Source of the DNA: Marinicauda salina
GTDB lineage: Bacteria; Pseudomonadota; Alphaproteobacteria; Caulobacterales; Maricaulaceae
DNA: 64,000 nucleotides
Direction of reading: 5' to 3'
NCBI RefSeq assembly: GCF_003122085.1
Contig: NZ_QEXV01000003.1
Span: 711,998-775,997 of the forward strand
Below, in pieces: positions 17,015 to 25,377 of the stretch. Position numbers and translations under genes: made by a program. Under the pieces are notes generated by a model. It saw only the letters and a list, made by a program, of their open reading frames with translations, was not told where the DNA came from and did not search any database. The first letter of the stretch is position 1; each line of letters begins with the position of its first letter.

Positions 17015-17301
17015 CGCTGATCTGCCCCCGCGAGATCAAGCAGACGATCGCGGACGCGCTCGACGCGGTCGAGCCGGCGCTGCCCGGCTTCACCGTCATC
17101 GACGCCGAGGGCCGCGGCCCCGAAGCCGAGCTGGCGAGCGCGTCGGAACGGGTGAGAGGCGCGATGCGCGCGGCGATGTTCCAGATCGTGCTGCCCGCCG
17201 ATCAGGTCGCCGGCGTGCTCGACGCCCTCGCGAAGGAATGCCGGCGACCGCAGCTCGCCTACTGGACAGAACCTGTCGAAGACTTCGGACGACTGACATG
17301 A
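16990..17301 (+). CDS. DUF3240 family small protein
   Basis: A 103-aa soluble protein beginning at an ATG inside the last 25 nt of the RND gene. The pattern KLTLICPREIKQTIADAL, a central charged region and QIVLPADQVAGVLDALAKEC resemble the PII-like ferredoxin fold of DUF3240 proteins, which are regularly found beside heavy-metal RND pumps. The role is not established; a cytosolic regulatory or metal-binding partner of the pump is plausible. Its TGA overlaps the ATG of the outer membrane channel gene. Confidence 0.8.
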   Translation: MVAPLRKLTLICPREIKQTIADALDAVEPALPGFTVIDAEGRGPEAELASASERVRGAMRAAMFQIVLPADQVAGVLDALAKECRRPQLAYWTEPVEDFGRLT

Positions 17302-18536
17302 CGGTGCGCCTTCTCTTCGCCCTTGCCGCGGCGTTCAGCTTCGCCGCAGGCGCGGCGGCCTCGCCCCCCGCGTCCCTCCCCCCGCTGGAGGGTGTCGAGG
17401 CCGTCATCGCCGACGCGCCGGCGCCGGCCGAGGCGCGCGCCGGCGTCGATCGCGCCCGCGCCGCCGCGGCGCGTCTCCGCGCGGGACCGTACGAGTTCGA
17501 GGTCTCCGCCGGCGCGTCCCGGCGCAGCATCGACGGCGAGGGCGAATTCACGGAGTGGACGAGCGGGCTGAACCGGGGCGTGCGCTGGCCCGGCAAGCGC
17601 CGGATCGACGCCGAGCTGGCGACGCTCGAGGTCGCGATCGCCGAACAGGCCTACCGGCTCGCCTGGCGCGACACGGCGCTGGAGTTCGCCCGATTGCTGG
17701 GAGAATGGCGCACCGCCGCCGGGATCGCGGAGATGCAGGCGCGGTCGGCTGAGGACGCCGAAGCCGCCGCCGAGGCGCAGGCGCGCCGGCTGGCGAACGG
17801 CGCGGCCCGCGAGGTCGATGTCGAACAGCTGCGCGCAGACGCCGGCCTGGCCGGCCTCGCCGCAGAGCAGGCGCGTCTGACCGCAGACAACGCGGCCGAC
17901 GCGCTGCGCGCGGCCTTCCCCGGGCTCGAGCTCTCAGCCCTTCGCGACCAAGCGGCGGGGCGGGCGCCGCCGCTCCCTGCGGCCGGGGACGCCGTCGCCG
18001 TCGAGACGATGCCCGAAGTCCGCCTGGCGCTGCTCGCGCGCGATCGCGCAGCGCTCGAGGCGCGGCGCGCCCGCGCCGAACAGCGGCCCGATCCCCAGCT
18101 GGGCGTCCAGCTTTTCAGCGAGCGTGACGGCGCGGAGACGGGTCTGGGCGTCACGGTCGCCGTGCCGATCTCCGGCCGGGCGCGATCGGCCGCCGCGGCC
18201 GAGGCGGAGAGTCGGGTCACGACCCTCTCCGTGCGCCTGCGCAGCGCCGAGCGCCAGGCGCGCCGACGCTACAGCGAAGCGATCCGCGAGGCGCAGTCGG
18301 CGGCGCGGTCTCTGGCGATGGCCGAGGCGTCGGCGTCGGCAGCGCGCAGCGCGCTGGCGCGGATGCGCCGGGGCCGCGACATGGGCGCGGTCACCGTCTC
18401 GGAGCTGATCCGCGCGCGCGAAGCCGCCCGCACAGCCGAACGCGCCCTGATCGAGCAGCAGGCGCGCGCCGCGGCGGCCCGTCTGCGCCTCGCGATCATC
18501 GAGGGTCGCGCGCTGCAACCGACGGGGCCGGAGTGA
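17298..18536 (+). CDS. TolC family outer membrane efflux channel
   Basis: This 412-aa protein has a signal peptide (cleavage near AAASP) and two long, alanine- and arginine-rich helical repeats typical of outer membrane efflux proteins (about residues 40-200 and 230-405). It forms the exit duct of the RND complex. The ATG at 17298 overlaps the preceding stop (ATGA). An earlier in-frame start exists within the DUF3240 gene but would lack a signal peptide. It is the last gene of the five-protein metal-efflux unit; the 247 nt that follow show no gene. Confidence 0.88.
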   Translation: MTVRLLFALAAAFSFAAGAAASPPASLPPLEGVEAVIADAPAPAEARAGVDRARAAAARLRAGPYEFEVSAGASRRSIDGEGEFTEWTSGLNRGVRWPGKRRIDAELATLEVAIAEQAYRLAWRDTALEFARLLGEWRTAAGIAEMQARSAEDAEAAAEAQARRLANGAAREVDVEQLRADAGLAGLAAEQARLTADNAADALRAAFPGLELSALRDQAAGRAPPLPAAGDAVAVETMPEVRLALLARDRAALEARRARAEQRPDPQLGVQLFSERDGAETGLGVTVAVPISGRARSAAAAEAESRVTTLSVRLRSAERQARRRYSEAIREAQSAARSLAMAEASASAARSALARMRRGRDMGAVTVSELIRAREAARTAERALIEQQARAAAARLRLAIIEGRALQPTGPE

Positions 18537-18783
18537 GTCCCTCCCGGCGGCGGATGAATCAAACCCCGTGTCGCTGCACAAATCAGGCTCTTGGCGGGCC
18601 CGGAGGGGTATTTTACCCGCGTCAATTCGTTGACTTAGGCAAGGCCGCACCAACGCAGCGCCAACAGGCAGATCGCCGCGGAGCGGGAATTCGAACGCGT
18701 GACGATACGAATATGAGCGCCGACGTATCCGCCGCCAACGCGCTTCGGCTCCGGCTACGAACGATGAGGGAGAGCTGCCCCCC

Positions 18784-19200
18784 CTACGCCCGTTTCAGCG
18801 CCGCTTCGGCGGCCTTGCGCCAGTCATCCGGAATGGCCGCCGCCTTGCGTTCCGACATATCGAAGCAGACGGCCGTGCTCGTCAGGACGGCGGCGACGGT
18901 CGCCTTCGACAAATTCCGCATCTCGAAGCGCACCGTGAGCGATTTCGTGCCGACGCGCTCGACAGCGGCGTCGACGGCGAGCAGGTCGCCCGCCGCCACC
19001 TCGGCCTTGTAGTCGATCTCATGATGGACGTCGGCCCAGCCGAGACCGCCGGCGGCCGCCTCGCGACCGGTCCAGCCGAACACCTCGTAGAGAAAATGGT
19101 ACGAGGCGTCGTCGAACATCGCCACGTAGTGACGGGTCGTCATGTGCCCCATCACGTCGCATAGCCACGGATGGGCGACGCCGCGGAAGACGCCGTTCAT
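18784..19200 (-). CDS. Acyl-CoA thioesterase (hotdog fold), possibly betainyl-CoA thioesterase
   Basis: A 138-aa single-hotdog protein of the 4-hydroxybenzoyl-CoA thioesterase type, with [19 protein letters not shown] near the N-terminus, where the usual D-x-x-G-H-M-N/T active-site region lies. Its ATG at 19200 overlaps the stop of the BKACE gene (ATGA), so they are made together. In Pseudomonas carnitine catabolism the BKACE enzyme (CdhC) makes betainyl-CoA, which the hotdog thioesterase (CdhB) hydrolyses to glycine betaine. The same pairing here suggests that role; other acyl-CoA products are possible. Confidence 0.85.
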   Translation of the reverse strand: MNGVFRGVAHPWLCDVMGHMTTRHYVAMFDDASYHFLYEVFGWTGREAAAGGLGWADVHHEIDYKAEVAAGDLLAVDAAVERVGTKSLTVRFEMRNLSKATVAAVLTSTAVCFDMSERKAAAIPDDWRKAAEAALKRA

Positions 19201-20126
19201 GCGATGCGCCTCACCTTGGCCGCCTCCTCCTGCTTGGTGAGACCGAGCGTCTGGCGCGCTTCGGCCGGCGTCTGCACCCGGCATCCCATGAGTTCGAGAA
19301 TATTGCGGGCCCGCTCGACCAGCTGCGCGTTGGTCGCATGCACCCCTTTCTCGAGATAGAGATTGTCCTCGAGCCCGACCCGGACATGACCGCCGAGAAG
19401 CGCCGCCTGCGCGGCCATCGGCATTTCATTGGCCCCCAGGCCGAAGCCGGCCCAGTTGGCGTTCTCCGGCAGGTTGTCCACCATCGTCTGGAAATTCCTG
19501 GGGGTTCCTTCCGCGCCCCAGCGCACGCCGAGACAGACCTGGAACAGCGGGGGCTCGTCGAGCAGGCCCTCGGCCAGCAGCTTCTTGGCGAACCAGATAT
19601 GGCCGAGATCGAACACCTCCAGTTCCGGCTTCACCCCGATCTTCTGGAGGCGCTCCGCGCCCAGTCGGAGCATGCCCGTCGTCGACACGTAGACGTAGTT
19701 TCCCATGTCGTAGTTGAACGAGCCGCAATCGAGCGAGCAGATCTCGGGCAGCAAAGCCTCGACATGCTCCATGCGCTCGATCTGCCCCACGCAATCGGTT
19801 TCGTCGGAGAATGAGAGCGGATCGTCATCGGGCCCGAGAAAGAGATCTCCGCCCATGCCCGTCGTGAGGTTCAACACCACGTCGGTCTCGCTGTCGCGGA
19901 CGCGGTCGACGACTTCCTTGAACAGCGCCGGGTCGCGGCTCGGCGCCCCGGTCTCGGGATCCCGCACGTGAATATGCGCGACAGCGGCGCCGGCCTTGGC
20001 CGCCTCGATGGCGGCGTCGGCGATCTCCTTCGGCGACACCGGCAGGTGCGGCGTCTTGTCGACAGTTTCGCCCGAGCCGGTGACGGCGCAGGTGATGATG
20101 ACGTTCCGGTTCAGCGATTGACCCAT
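19197..20126 (-). CDS. Beta-keto acid cleavage enzyme (BKACE, DUF849), possibly dehydrocarnitine cleavage
   Basis: This 309-aa TIM-barrel enzyme has the BKACE zinc motif [10 protein letters not shown] near residue 46, the conserved [10 protein letters not shown] and CGSFNYD blocks, and [15 protein letters not shown] near the C-terminus. BKACEs condense a beta-keto acid with acetyl-CoA and cleave it to acetoacetate plus a new CoA ester. The coupled thioesterase downstream and the BCCT transporter next door point to 3-dehydrocarnitine as substrate, as for CdhC, but a carnitine 3-dehydrogenase of the CdhA family is not seen in the window. The start at ATG 20126 is chosen; the frame runs on upstream without a plausible start. 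Confidence 0.85.
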   Translation of the reverse strand: MGQSLNRNVIITCAVTGSGETVDKTPHLPVSPKEIADAAIEAAKAGAAVAHIHVRDPETGAPSRDPALFKEVVDRVRDSETDVVLNLTTGMGGDLFLGPDDDPLSFSDETDCVGQIERMEHVEALLPEICSLDCGSFNYDMGNYVYVSTTGMLRLGAERLQKIGVKPELEVFDLGHIWFAKKLLAEGLLDEPPLFQVCLGVRWGAEGTPRNFQTMVDNLPENANWAGFGLGANEMPMAAQAALLGGHVRVGLEDNLYLEKGVHATNAQLVERARNILELMGCRVQTPAEARQTLGLTKQEEAAKVRRIA

Positions 20127-20416
20127 TGCGTAAAAGTTGGACCTCTGTTGCGTCACGACCAACGCAGAAATACATGACCGCTTGAACGAACGTTTGTCGC
20201 CAAACGGTGATGCGGCGGGGTGTGACAGATCGCAAAGACCATAACGCCTCGACGAGGGCATTCAACCCCGCAAAAATCTTGATTGTAATTTGTTTTTTCT
20301 TCGAAAGTGCTAATTTTAATTTATTTTATATTATAGCGCCTTATTCATATTACTTATCAAGCTGCCGGGTCGCTTCCAGCGCCGGAAACCAGGCCGACCA
20401 TGACCCGCGGTGCGAA
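20127..20416. promoter_or_regulatory. AT-rich intergenic region upstream of the BKACE gene
   Basis: This 290-nt gap lies between the BKACE start and the BCCT stop, both genes on the minus strand. Positions about 20270-20350 are strikingly AT-rich against the surrounding GC-rich DNA. A near-palindrome ACGAACGTTTGT at about 20187-20198 could be a regulator site. Probably the promoter of the BKACE-thioesterase pair; no gene is seen. Confidence 0.45.
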
Positions 20417-21949
20417 TCAGCCGTGAGGAATGCGCCCGGCCCGTTTCGGGTGATCCTCGGCCAGCTGCTTCAGCAGCGAGCGGATCATGACGACGCCGAT
20501 GGCGAGGACCGGCACCGAGGCGATCAGCGTCGCCGTCTGAACGACGCGCAGTCCGCCGACGAAAAGCAGGGTGATCGGCAGCGCGCCGAGCATCGCGGCC
20601 CAGAACAGGCGCTGCCACAGCGCCGGATCCTCGCCGGCGGGAAGGGCCCGCGTCGCGCTGGAGGCGAGGATGTAGGACGCGCTGTCATAGGTCGTCGCCG
20701 AGAACACGATGGCGGTGAGGCAAAACACGGTCATCGCGACGGTCGCGAAGGGCAGCTCTGCGAGCATTGCGACGATCGCATCCGCCCCGCCTTCGCTCGT
20801 GATAAGCCCCGTGATGTCGGCCGCGCCCGTCAGCTCGAGGTCGAGGCCGAAATTCCCGAGAATGACGAAGAACATGCCGGCCCCGATCGTCCCGTAGCCG
20901 AGCATTCCGTAGATCACCTGGCGGATCGTGCGTCCGCGCGAGATGCGCGCCACGAAAAGTCCGACCACCGGGCCGTAGGCGACCCACCACGCCCAGTAGA
21001 AGATGGTCCAGTCGATGACGAAGCTGCCGTCGCCGAAGGGTTCGGCCCACGTGTTGAGCCGGATGAAATTCTGCAGGACGAGCCCGTAGCCGGTTACGCC
21101 GGCTTCCAGCAGGCGCACCGTCGGGCCGACCAGCAGAACGAAGCCGAGGAACAGGAAGATCAGCGCCACGTTCAGATCGCTGAGTCGGCGAATGCCGCGC
21201 TTCAGCCCGAGAGCCGCGCTGACGCCGAAGAGAATGATGGTGACGACGAGAACGACCACCTCAAGGTGGAACCCGTTCTCCAGACCGAGGATCCGCGCCA
21301 TCAGGGCGGCGATCATCGGGGTGGAGAAGCCGAGCGACGAACCCGCCCCGCCGAGCAGGCTGACCATGAAGATCGTGTCCACGATCCGCCCCAGCGGACG
21401 ATGCGGCTTGAAGGCGGCGAACCCGCTGCAGCCCGTGCTCAGACGCAGAAAGGGAACGTCACGATTGTAGTAGGGATAGGCGATGGCCAGCGTCGGAAGG
21501 CAGTAGAACGCCCAGGCCGACGGTCCCCAGTGGAACAGGCCATAGGCCGAGGCCCATTCGAGCGCCGCCATCGATCCCGGTTCGAGGTCGAAGGGCGGGG
21601 TCTCGAGATAATACGCCCATTCGATCGCGGCCCAGTACATCAGACCGGCTCCGATGCCGGCGCAGAAGAGCATCGCCGCCCAACTCAGGACAGCGAACTC
21701 GGGCTTCTCCTCGGCGCCGCCGAGCCGCACGCCGCCATATTCGCTCAGGGCCAGCCACAGAAGGAAGATGATGAGGAAGGAGCCGACGAGGAGGAAGCCA
21801 GGTCCCAGATTGCCCGCGATCCGGTCATAGATCGCCGGGAGCAGCTCCGCCCCGGCCTCCGGGTCGACAAGCAGTCCGATGCAGACCGCGAGCACGATCG
21901 CCGCGCTGATCGAGAAGGCGAGCCAGTCTGTGCTCGGCTTTGAAGGCAT
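20417..21949 (-). CDS. BCCT family betaine/carnitine/choline transporter
   Basis: This 510-aa, about 12-helix transporter has the BCCT hallmark FYWAWWVAYGPVVGLFVARISRGRTIRQ (residues about 330-355; the clustered tryptophans line the trimethylammonium site) and an earlier WAAIEWAYY stretch. It imports quaternary amines such as carnitine, betaine or choline. The long osmoregulatory C-terminal tail of BetP is absent, consistent with a nutritional role. The ATG at 21949 overlaps the esterase stop (ATGA); the in-frame upstream start would lie inside that gene. It closes the TonB-SDR-reductase-esterase-BCCT unit and sits beside the putative carnitine-degrading genes. Confidence 0.92.
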   Translation of the reverse strand: MPSKPSTDWLAFSISAAIVLAVCIGLLVDPEAGAELLPAIYDRIAGNLGPGFLLVGSFLIIFLLWLALSEYGGVRLGGAEEKPEFAVLSWAAMLFCAGIGAGLMYWAAIEWAYYLETPPFDLEPGSMAALEWASAYGLFHWGPSAWAFYCLPTLAIAYPYYNRDVPFLRLSTGCSGFAAFKPHRPLGRIVDTIFMVSLLGGAGSSLGFSTPMIAALMARILGLENGFHLEVVVLVVTIILFGVSAALGLKRGIRRLSDLNVALIFLFLGFVLLVGPTVRLLEAGVTGYGLVLQNFIRLNTWAEPFGDGSFVIDWTIFYWAWWVAYGPVVGLFVARISRGRTIRQVIYGMLGYGTIGAGMFFVILGNFGLDLELTGAADITGLITSEGGADAIVAMLAELPFATVAMTVFCLTAIVFSATTYDSASYILASSATRALPAGEDPALWQRLFWAAMLGALPITLLFVGGLRVVQTATLIASVPVLAIGVVMIRSLLKQLAEDHPKRAGRIPHG

Positions 21950-23520
21950 CACCTCGACCCGTCTGCGCCTGCGTCCGAAGCGTTCCGGAGCGCGCGGCAT
22001 ATCTCTTGGTCGAACGGCGCAATGACGTCGATCTCATCGCCCAGCTCGAGAACCCGCCCCGTACGCCCGAACTCCGGCCATGTCGGCGCGGACCCCGCAT
22101 CGGCTTCACCGGACGCCGCGAACGAAACCCACAGGGCCCGCATCGCATCGCCCAGCACGACATCCCGCTCCCCGGTCGGAAGCCAGGCGTCATGCGTCCC
22201 GAAGACATAGGGGATCTCCGCGCCGTGATAGGCGCCGAACGCCGCAGCCTCGTCGCCCGGCCTTACGCGGGTGAACAGATAGACATAGCTGCTTTCGCCG
22301 AGCTCCGTGATGCGTCGCGCCAGCCGATATCCCGGACAGCGCATCTGCCGCGCCGTCTCGAGCCTGTCCACCGCGCCCCGCATGCCGTCGGCGGCGACGA
22401 GCGCGTCGATATCGATCTCGCCGCCGATGCGGCGGCGATAATCGGCCAGCGTCGCCTCGGCGGAGTCCTCGTCGATATACATGAACCACTCGTCGCGGTT
22501 GGTTCCGATCATGAGCGGCACGGTCGCGAGCGCGCCGGTCGCCACCGCCTCGGCCTGGTGTCTCGGCAACGACGTCCCGTCGACCACCGGGCCGAAATCG
22601 TGGTCGCCGAGGACGTCTTCGCTCGCTTCGAGGATCGCATCCGCCGAAACGGCGCGCGGATCCGCATCCGGCAACGCCTGCGCCAGGGCCGCGAACGCCG
22701 CATCGGCCGTATCCGCGTCATGAGGCTCGACAAATTCGAATCCGCCGCTCTGGCTGATCGCCCGGTGGAAGAGCCCTTCCGCCGCCGGCGTCGTCATCAG
22801 CGTGCCCACCGACGAAGCCCCCGCGGATTCGCCGAACACCGTCACCCTGTCGGGGTCGCCGCCGAATGCCGCGACATTCGCTTGGACCCATTCCAGCGCG
22901 GCGATCTGGTCGAGCAGGCCGAAGTTCCGGCCTTCGGGATAACTGTCCCCGGGCGGCGCGAGATAGCCGAACGCGCCGAGGCGGTAGGCGATCGAGACGA
23001 CGACCACGCCCTCGGCGGCGAGCGCGCTTCCGCGATAATTGGGCTCGTAGGACCAGCCGCCGCGATAGCTGCCGCCATGGATCCAGACCATCACCGGCGC
23101 GGGCGCGTCCGGCTCGAGGTCCGGCGTCCAGACATTGAGATAGAGGCAGTCCTCGCTCACACCGTTGGGATAGTCCACGAGGCCGGGATCCGCCCCGAAA
23201 GCCCCGGCGACGCCGCGATACCAGTCGACGATGTGCGAGCCCTGCATGCACGCCGGCGCGAACTCGGCAGCCGGACGCACGCCGGTCCACGACGTCGCCG
23301 GCTGCGGCGCCCGCCAACGGTTGTCGCCGGTCGGCGGCGCGGCGAACGGCACGCCGCGAAAGACCGCGCCGCGCGACAGGTCATCGATCGCAACGCCCTC
23401 AAGATCGCCAGCCTCGATCTCGACGACCGGCCCGCGGTCGGCGGCCTCGTCGGCGGCCGAGCAGCCGACCGCCCCCAGAAAACCGCTTATGATCGCGAAA
23501 AGGGCGGCGCGTCCGTTCAA
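21949..23520 (-). CDS. Carboxylesterase/lipase family protein (type B), probably exported
   Basis: A 523-aa alpha/beta hydrolase with the type B nucleophile elbow FGESAGASSVG (Ser near residue 235), the SEDCLYLNVWTP motif, and YHGAEIPYVFG near the C-terminus carrying the catalytic histidine. The N-terminus is hydrophobic and ends GAVGCSAADE, which could be a lipobox. The proposed TTG start at 23520 overlaps the stop of the quinone reductase (TTGA); no ATG gives a signal peptide. Esters are cleaved, probably in the periplasm. In this neighbourhood acylcarnitine or choline esters are attractive candidates, but that is only contextual. Confidence 0.85.
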   Translation of the reverse strand: MNGRAALFAIISGFLGAVGCSAADEAADRGPVVEIEAGDLEGVAIDDLSRGAVFRGVPFAAPPTGDNRWRAPQPATSWTGVRPAAEFAPACMQGSHIVDWYRGVAGAFGADPGLVDYPNGVSEDCLYLNVWTPDLEPDAPAPVMVWIHGGSYRGGWSYEPNYRGSALAAEGVVVVSIAYRLGAFGYLAPPGDSYPEGRNFGLLDQIAALEWVQANVAAFGGDPDRVTVFGESAGASSVGTLMTTPAAEGLFHRAISQSGGFEFVEPHDADTADAAFAALAQALPDADPRAVSADAILEASEDVLGDHDFGPVVDGTSLPRHQAEAVATGALATVPLMIGTNRDEWFMYIDEDSAEATLADYRRRIGGEIDIDALVAADGMRGAVDRLETARQMRCPGYRLARRITELGESSYVYLFTRVRPGDEAAAFGAYHGAEIPYVFGTHDAWLPTGERDVVLGDAMRALWVSFAASGEADAGSAPTWPEFGRTGRVLELGDEIDVIAPFDQEICRALRNASDAGADGSR

Positions 23521-24512
23521 TCTTCCGCTCCACCAATATCGACGATCACGCAGCCGCGCCGGTTTCCCGCCTCGATGGCGGCGTGCGCGTCGGCGCATCG
23601 CTCCAACGGATAGGCTTCCGCGAACCGGTGCGAGAGCCGCCCGGCCGCCTCGGCGGCCGCAATGTCGGCGATCGCCTGCTTCTTCGCCGCTTCCGGCATG
23701 TCGTAGACGATGACCATGCGCACGGTGAGGTCCATGAACATCATCCGGTAGAACGGCAGGGTCGGCTGCATGTCGCGCGAAGACGAGTAGGTCGCGATGA
23801 CGCCGCCGGTTCGAATGCACTCCAGAACCTGGGACAGGTTCGCCCCGAACTCGACGTCGACAACCCGGTCGACGCGCTCTCCCCCGGTCGCTTCGAGCAC
23901 CCGGGAGCCCCAGTCGTCGTCGCGGTGATTGACGACATGAGCCGCGCCGGCGGCCCGGCACGTTTCCGCGTCCTCGGCGTTGCTCGCCGTCGCGATCACC
24001 TCCGCTCCGGCGTTGGCCGCCCACTGGATCGCGTAATACCCGACGCGCCCCGCGCCGCCCGTCACCAGGACCTTCAGCCCGCCCGGGTCACCATCGGCGA
24101 AGACGCAACGATGCGCGGTCATGACTGGAATGCCGTAGCAAGCGCCCGTCCTGAAATCGGCGTTCTCGGGGAGGGCGGGCGCGCGAGCCTCGTCGATCGC
24201 GACATATTCGGCCGCGCTGCCGAAGCGCCGGCCGTGTTGCGCCTGGTAGACCCAGACCCGCTCGCCGACCCGGTCGGACGACACGCCCTCTCCAACGGCC
24301 TCCACCACGCCGGCCCCGTCGCTGTGCGGAATGACGTAGCCGTTATCGAGAAGGTTCGGGAACGAGCCGCGCCGCTTCTTCGTGTCCGACGGATTGACGC
24401 CGCTTGCGGCGAGACGGACGAGCACCTCGCCCTTCCCCGGCGTCGGAGCGGGTCGTTCGCCGAACTCCAGCACGTCCGGCTCGCCGAACCGTTCGAACCA
24501 TACCGCTTTCAT
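23517..24512 (-). CDS. NADPH:quinone oxidoreductase-like MDR protein
   Basis: A 331-aa zinc-independent medium-chain dehydrogenase/reductase. It begins MKAVWFERFGEPDVLEFGE, has the substrate-domain GVNPSDTKKR stretch, and the NADPH-binding VTGGAGRVGYYAIQWA (residues about 150-165). Zinc-ligand cysteines of alcohol dehydrogenases are absent. Members reduce quinones or alpha,beta-unsaturated carbonyls in the cytosol. It starts 7 nt after the SDR stop and overlaps the esterase start. The physiological substrate is unknown. Confidence 0.88.
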   Translation of the reverse strand: MKAVWFERFGEPDVLEFGERPAPTPGKGEVLVRLAASGVNPSDTKKRRGSFPNLLDNGYVIPHSDGAGVVEAVGEGVSSDRVGERVWVYQAQHGRRFGSAAEYVAIDEARAPALPENADFRTGACYGIPVMTAHRCVFADGDPGGLKVLVTGGAGRVGYYAIQWAANAGAEVIATASNAEDAETCRAAGAAHVVNHRDDDWGSRVLEATGGERVDRVVDVEFGANLSQVLECIRTGGVIATYSSSRDMQPTLPFYRMMFMDLTVRMVIVYDMPEAAKKQAIADIAAAEAAGRLSHRFAEAYPLERCADAHAAIEAGNRRGCVIVDIGGAED

Positions 24513-24519
24513 GGCTTCC

Positions 24520-25353
24520 TCATCTTATCGGGTAGGACAGCGTCTCCGTGTGCCCGTCGATGGCGATCGACTGGCCGGAGATCCGCGCGCCGGCATCCGA
24601 GCTCAAGAAGACGCACATCTCCGCGACATCTTCCGCCCGGATGAATTTCTGCATCGAGATCTGACCTTCGTAGGTTCGGCGCACTTCTTCGATCGACACG
24701 CCGCGCGCCGCGGCTTCGCGCTGCATGACCGCCTCGATGCGAGGCCCCTCGACAGAGCCCGGGCAAAGCGCATTGACCCGCACTCCGTACGGGCCGAGCT
24801 CCATGGCCAGGGTCTTCGTCAGACCGATGATGGCCCATTTGGATGACGCATAGGCGGCGCGAAGCGGGAACCCGAACAGCGCGGCCGTCGAGGCGATGTT
24901 GATGATCGCGCCCCGCCGGGCTGTCTTCATGATCGGGGCCGCCATGCGGGCGAAATAGAACGCGCCATTGAGATTGACGTCGACGGTCCGCCGCCAGCTC
25001 TCCACGTCGATCTCCTCGATCGGCGCGGCGGGGCCGGCGATCCCGGCGTTGTTCACCAGCACATCGAGGCGACCGTAACGATCGATCACCTCCTCGATGA
25101 CGCCCGAGGCGGCGTCCGGATCAGACACGTCGGCGACCGTCGCCGACGCGCCTTGAGCGTCTCCGCCGAACGCGGCGACTGCGGATTCGTCGATGTCGCA
25201 GACATGCACGGACCAGCCCGCCTTCCGGTAGGCTTCCGCAGCCGCGCGGCCGACCCCGGACGCCCCGGCCGTGACGAGCGCGACGTTGGTTTCCACCGGC
25301 GCGCGCCCATCCGCCGCCGCGTCGCCGCGGGGGAGTGTCTCGCTGTCACCCAT
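24520..25353 (-). CDS. SDR family NAD(P)-dependent oxidoreductase
   Basis: This 277-aa classical short-chain dehydrogenase has the cofactor motif TAGASGVGRAAAEA, an Asp after the second strand (CDIDES, suggesting NAD preference), NNAGIAG, catalytic Ser in NIASTAALFG and YASSK with Tyr and Lys. The start at ATG 25353 gives an unusually long N-terminal tail (about 22 residues before the Rossmann strand). It lies 24 nt after the TonB receptor stop, in the same operon. Oxidation of a hydroxyl group is expected; since an SDR-type D-carnitine dehydrogenase has been described elsewhere, a carnitine-related substrate is worth testing. Confidence 0.9.
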   Translation of the reverse strand: MGDSETLPRGDAAADGRAPVETNVALVTAGASGVGRAAAEAYRKAGWSVHVCDIDESAVAAFGGDAQGASATVADVSDPDAASGVIEEVIDRYGRLDVLVNNAGIAGPAAPIEEIDVESWRRTVDVNLNGAFYFARMAAPIMKTARRGAIINIASTAALFGFPLRAAYASSKWAIIGLTKTLAMELGPYGVRVNALCPGSVEGPRIEAVMQREAAARGVSIEEVRRTYEGQISMQKFIRAEDVAEMCVFLSSDAGARISGQSIAIDGHTETLSYPIR

Positions 25354-25377
25354 TGCTAGCTCGCTGTCAGCTCGCGC

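Noticed and set aside
18680..18705. GGGAATTCGAACGCG looked like the T-arm of a tRNA
   Set aside because: No acceptor stem, anticodon arm or D-arm can be folded around it on either strand.
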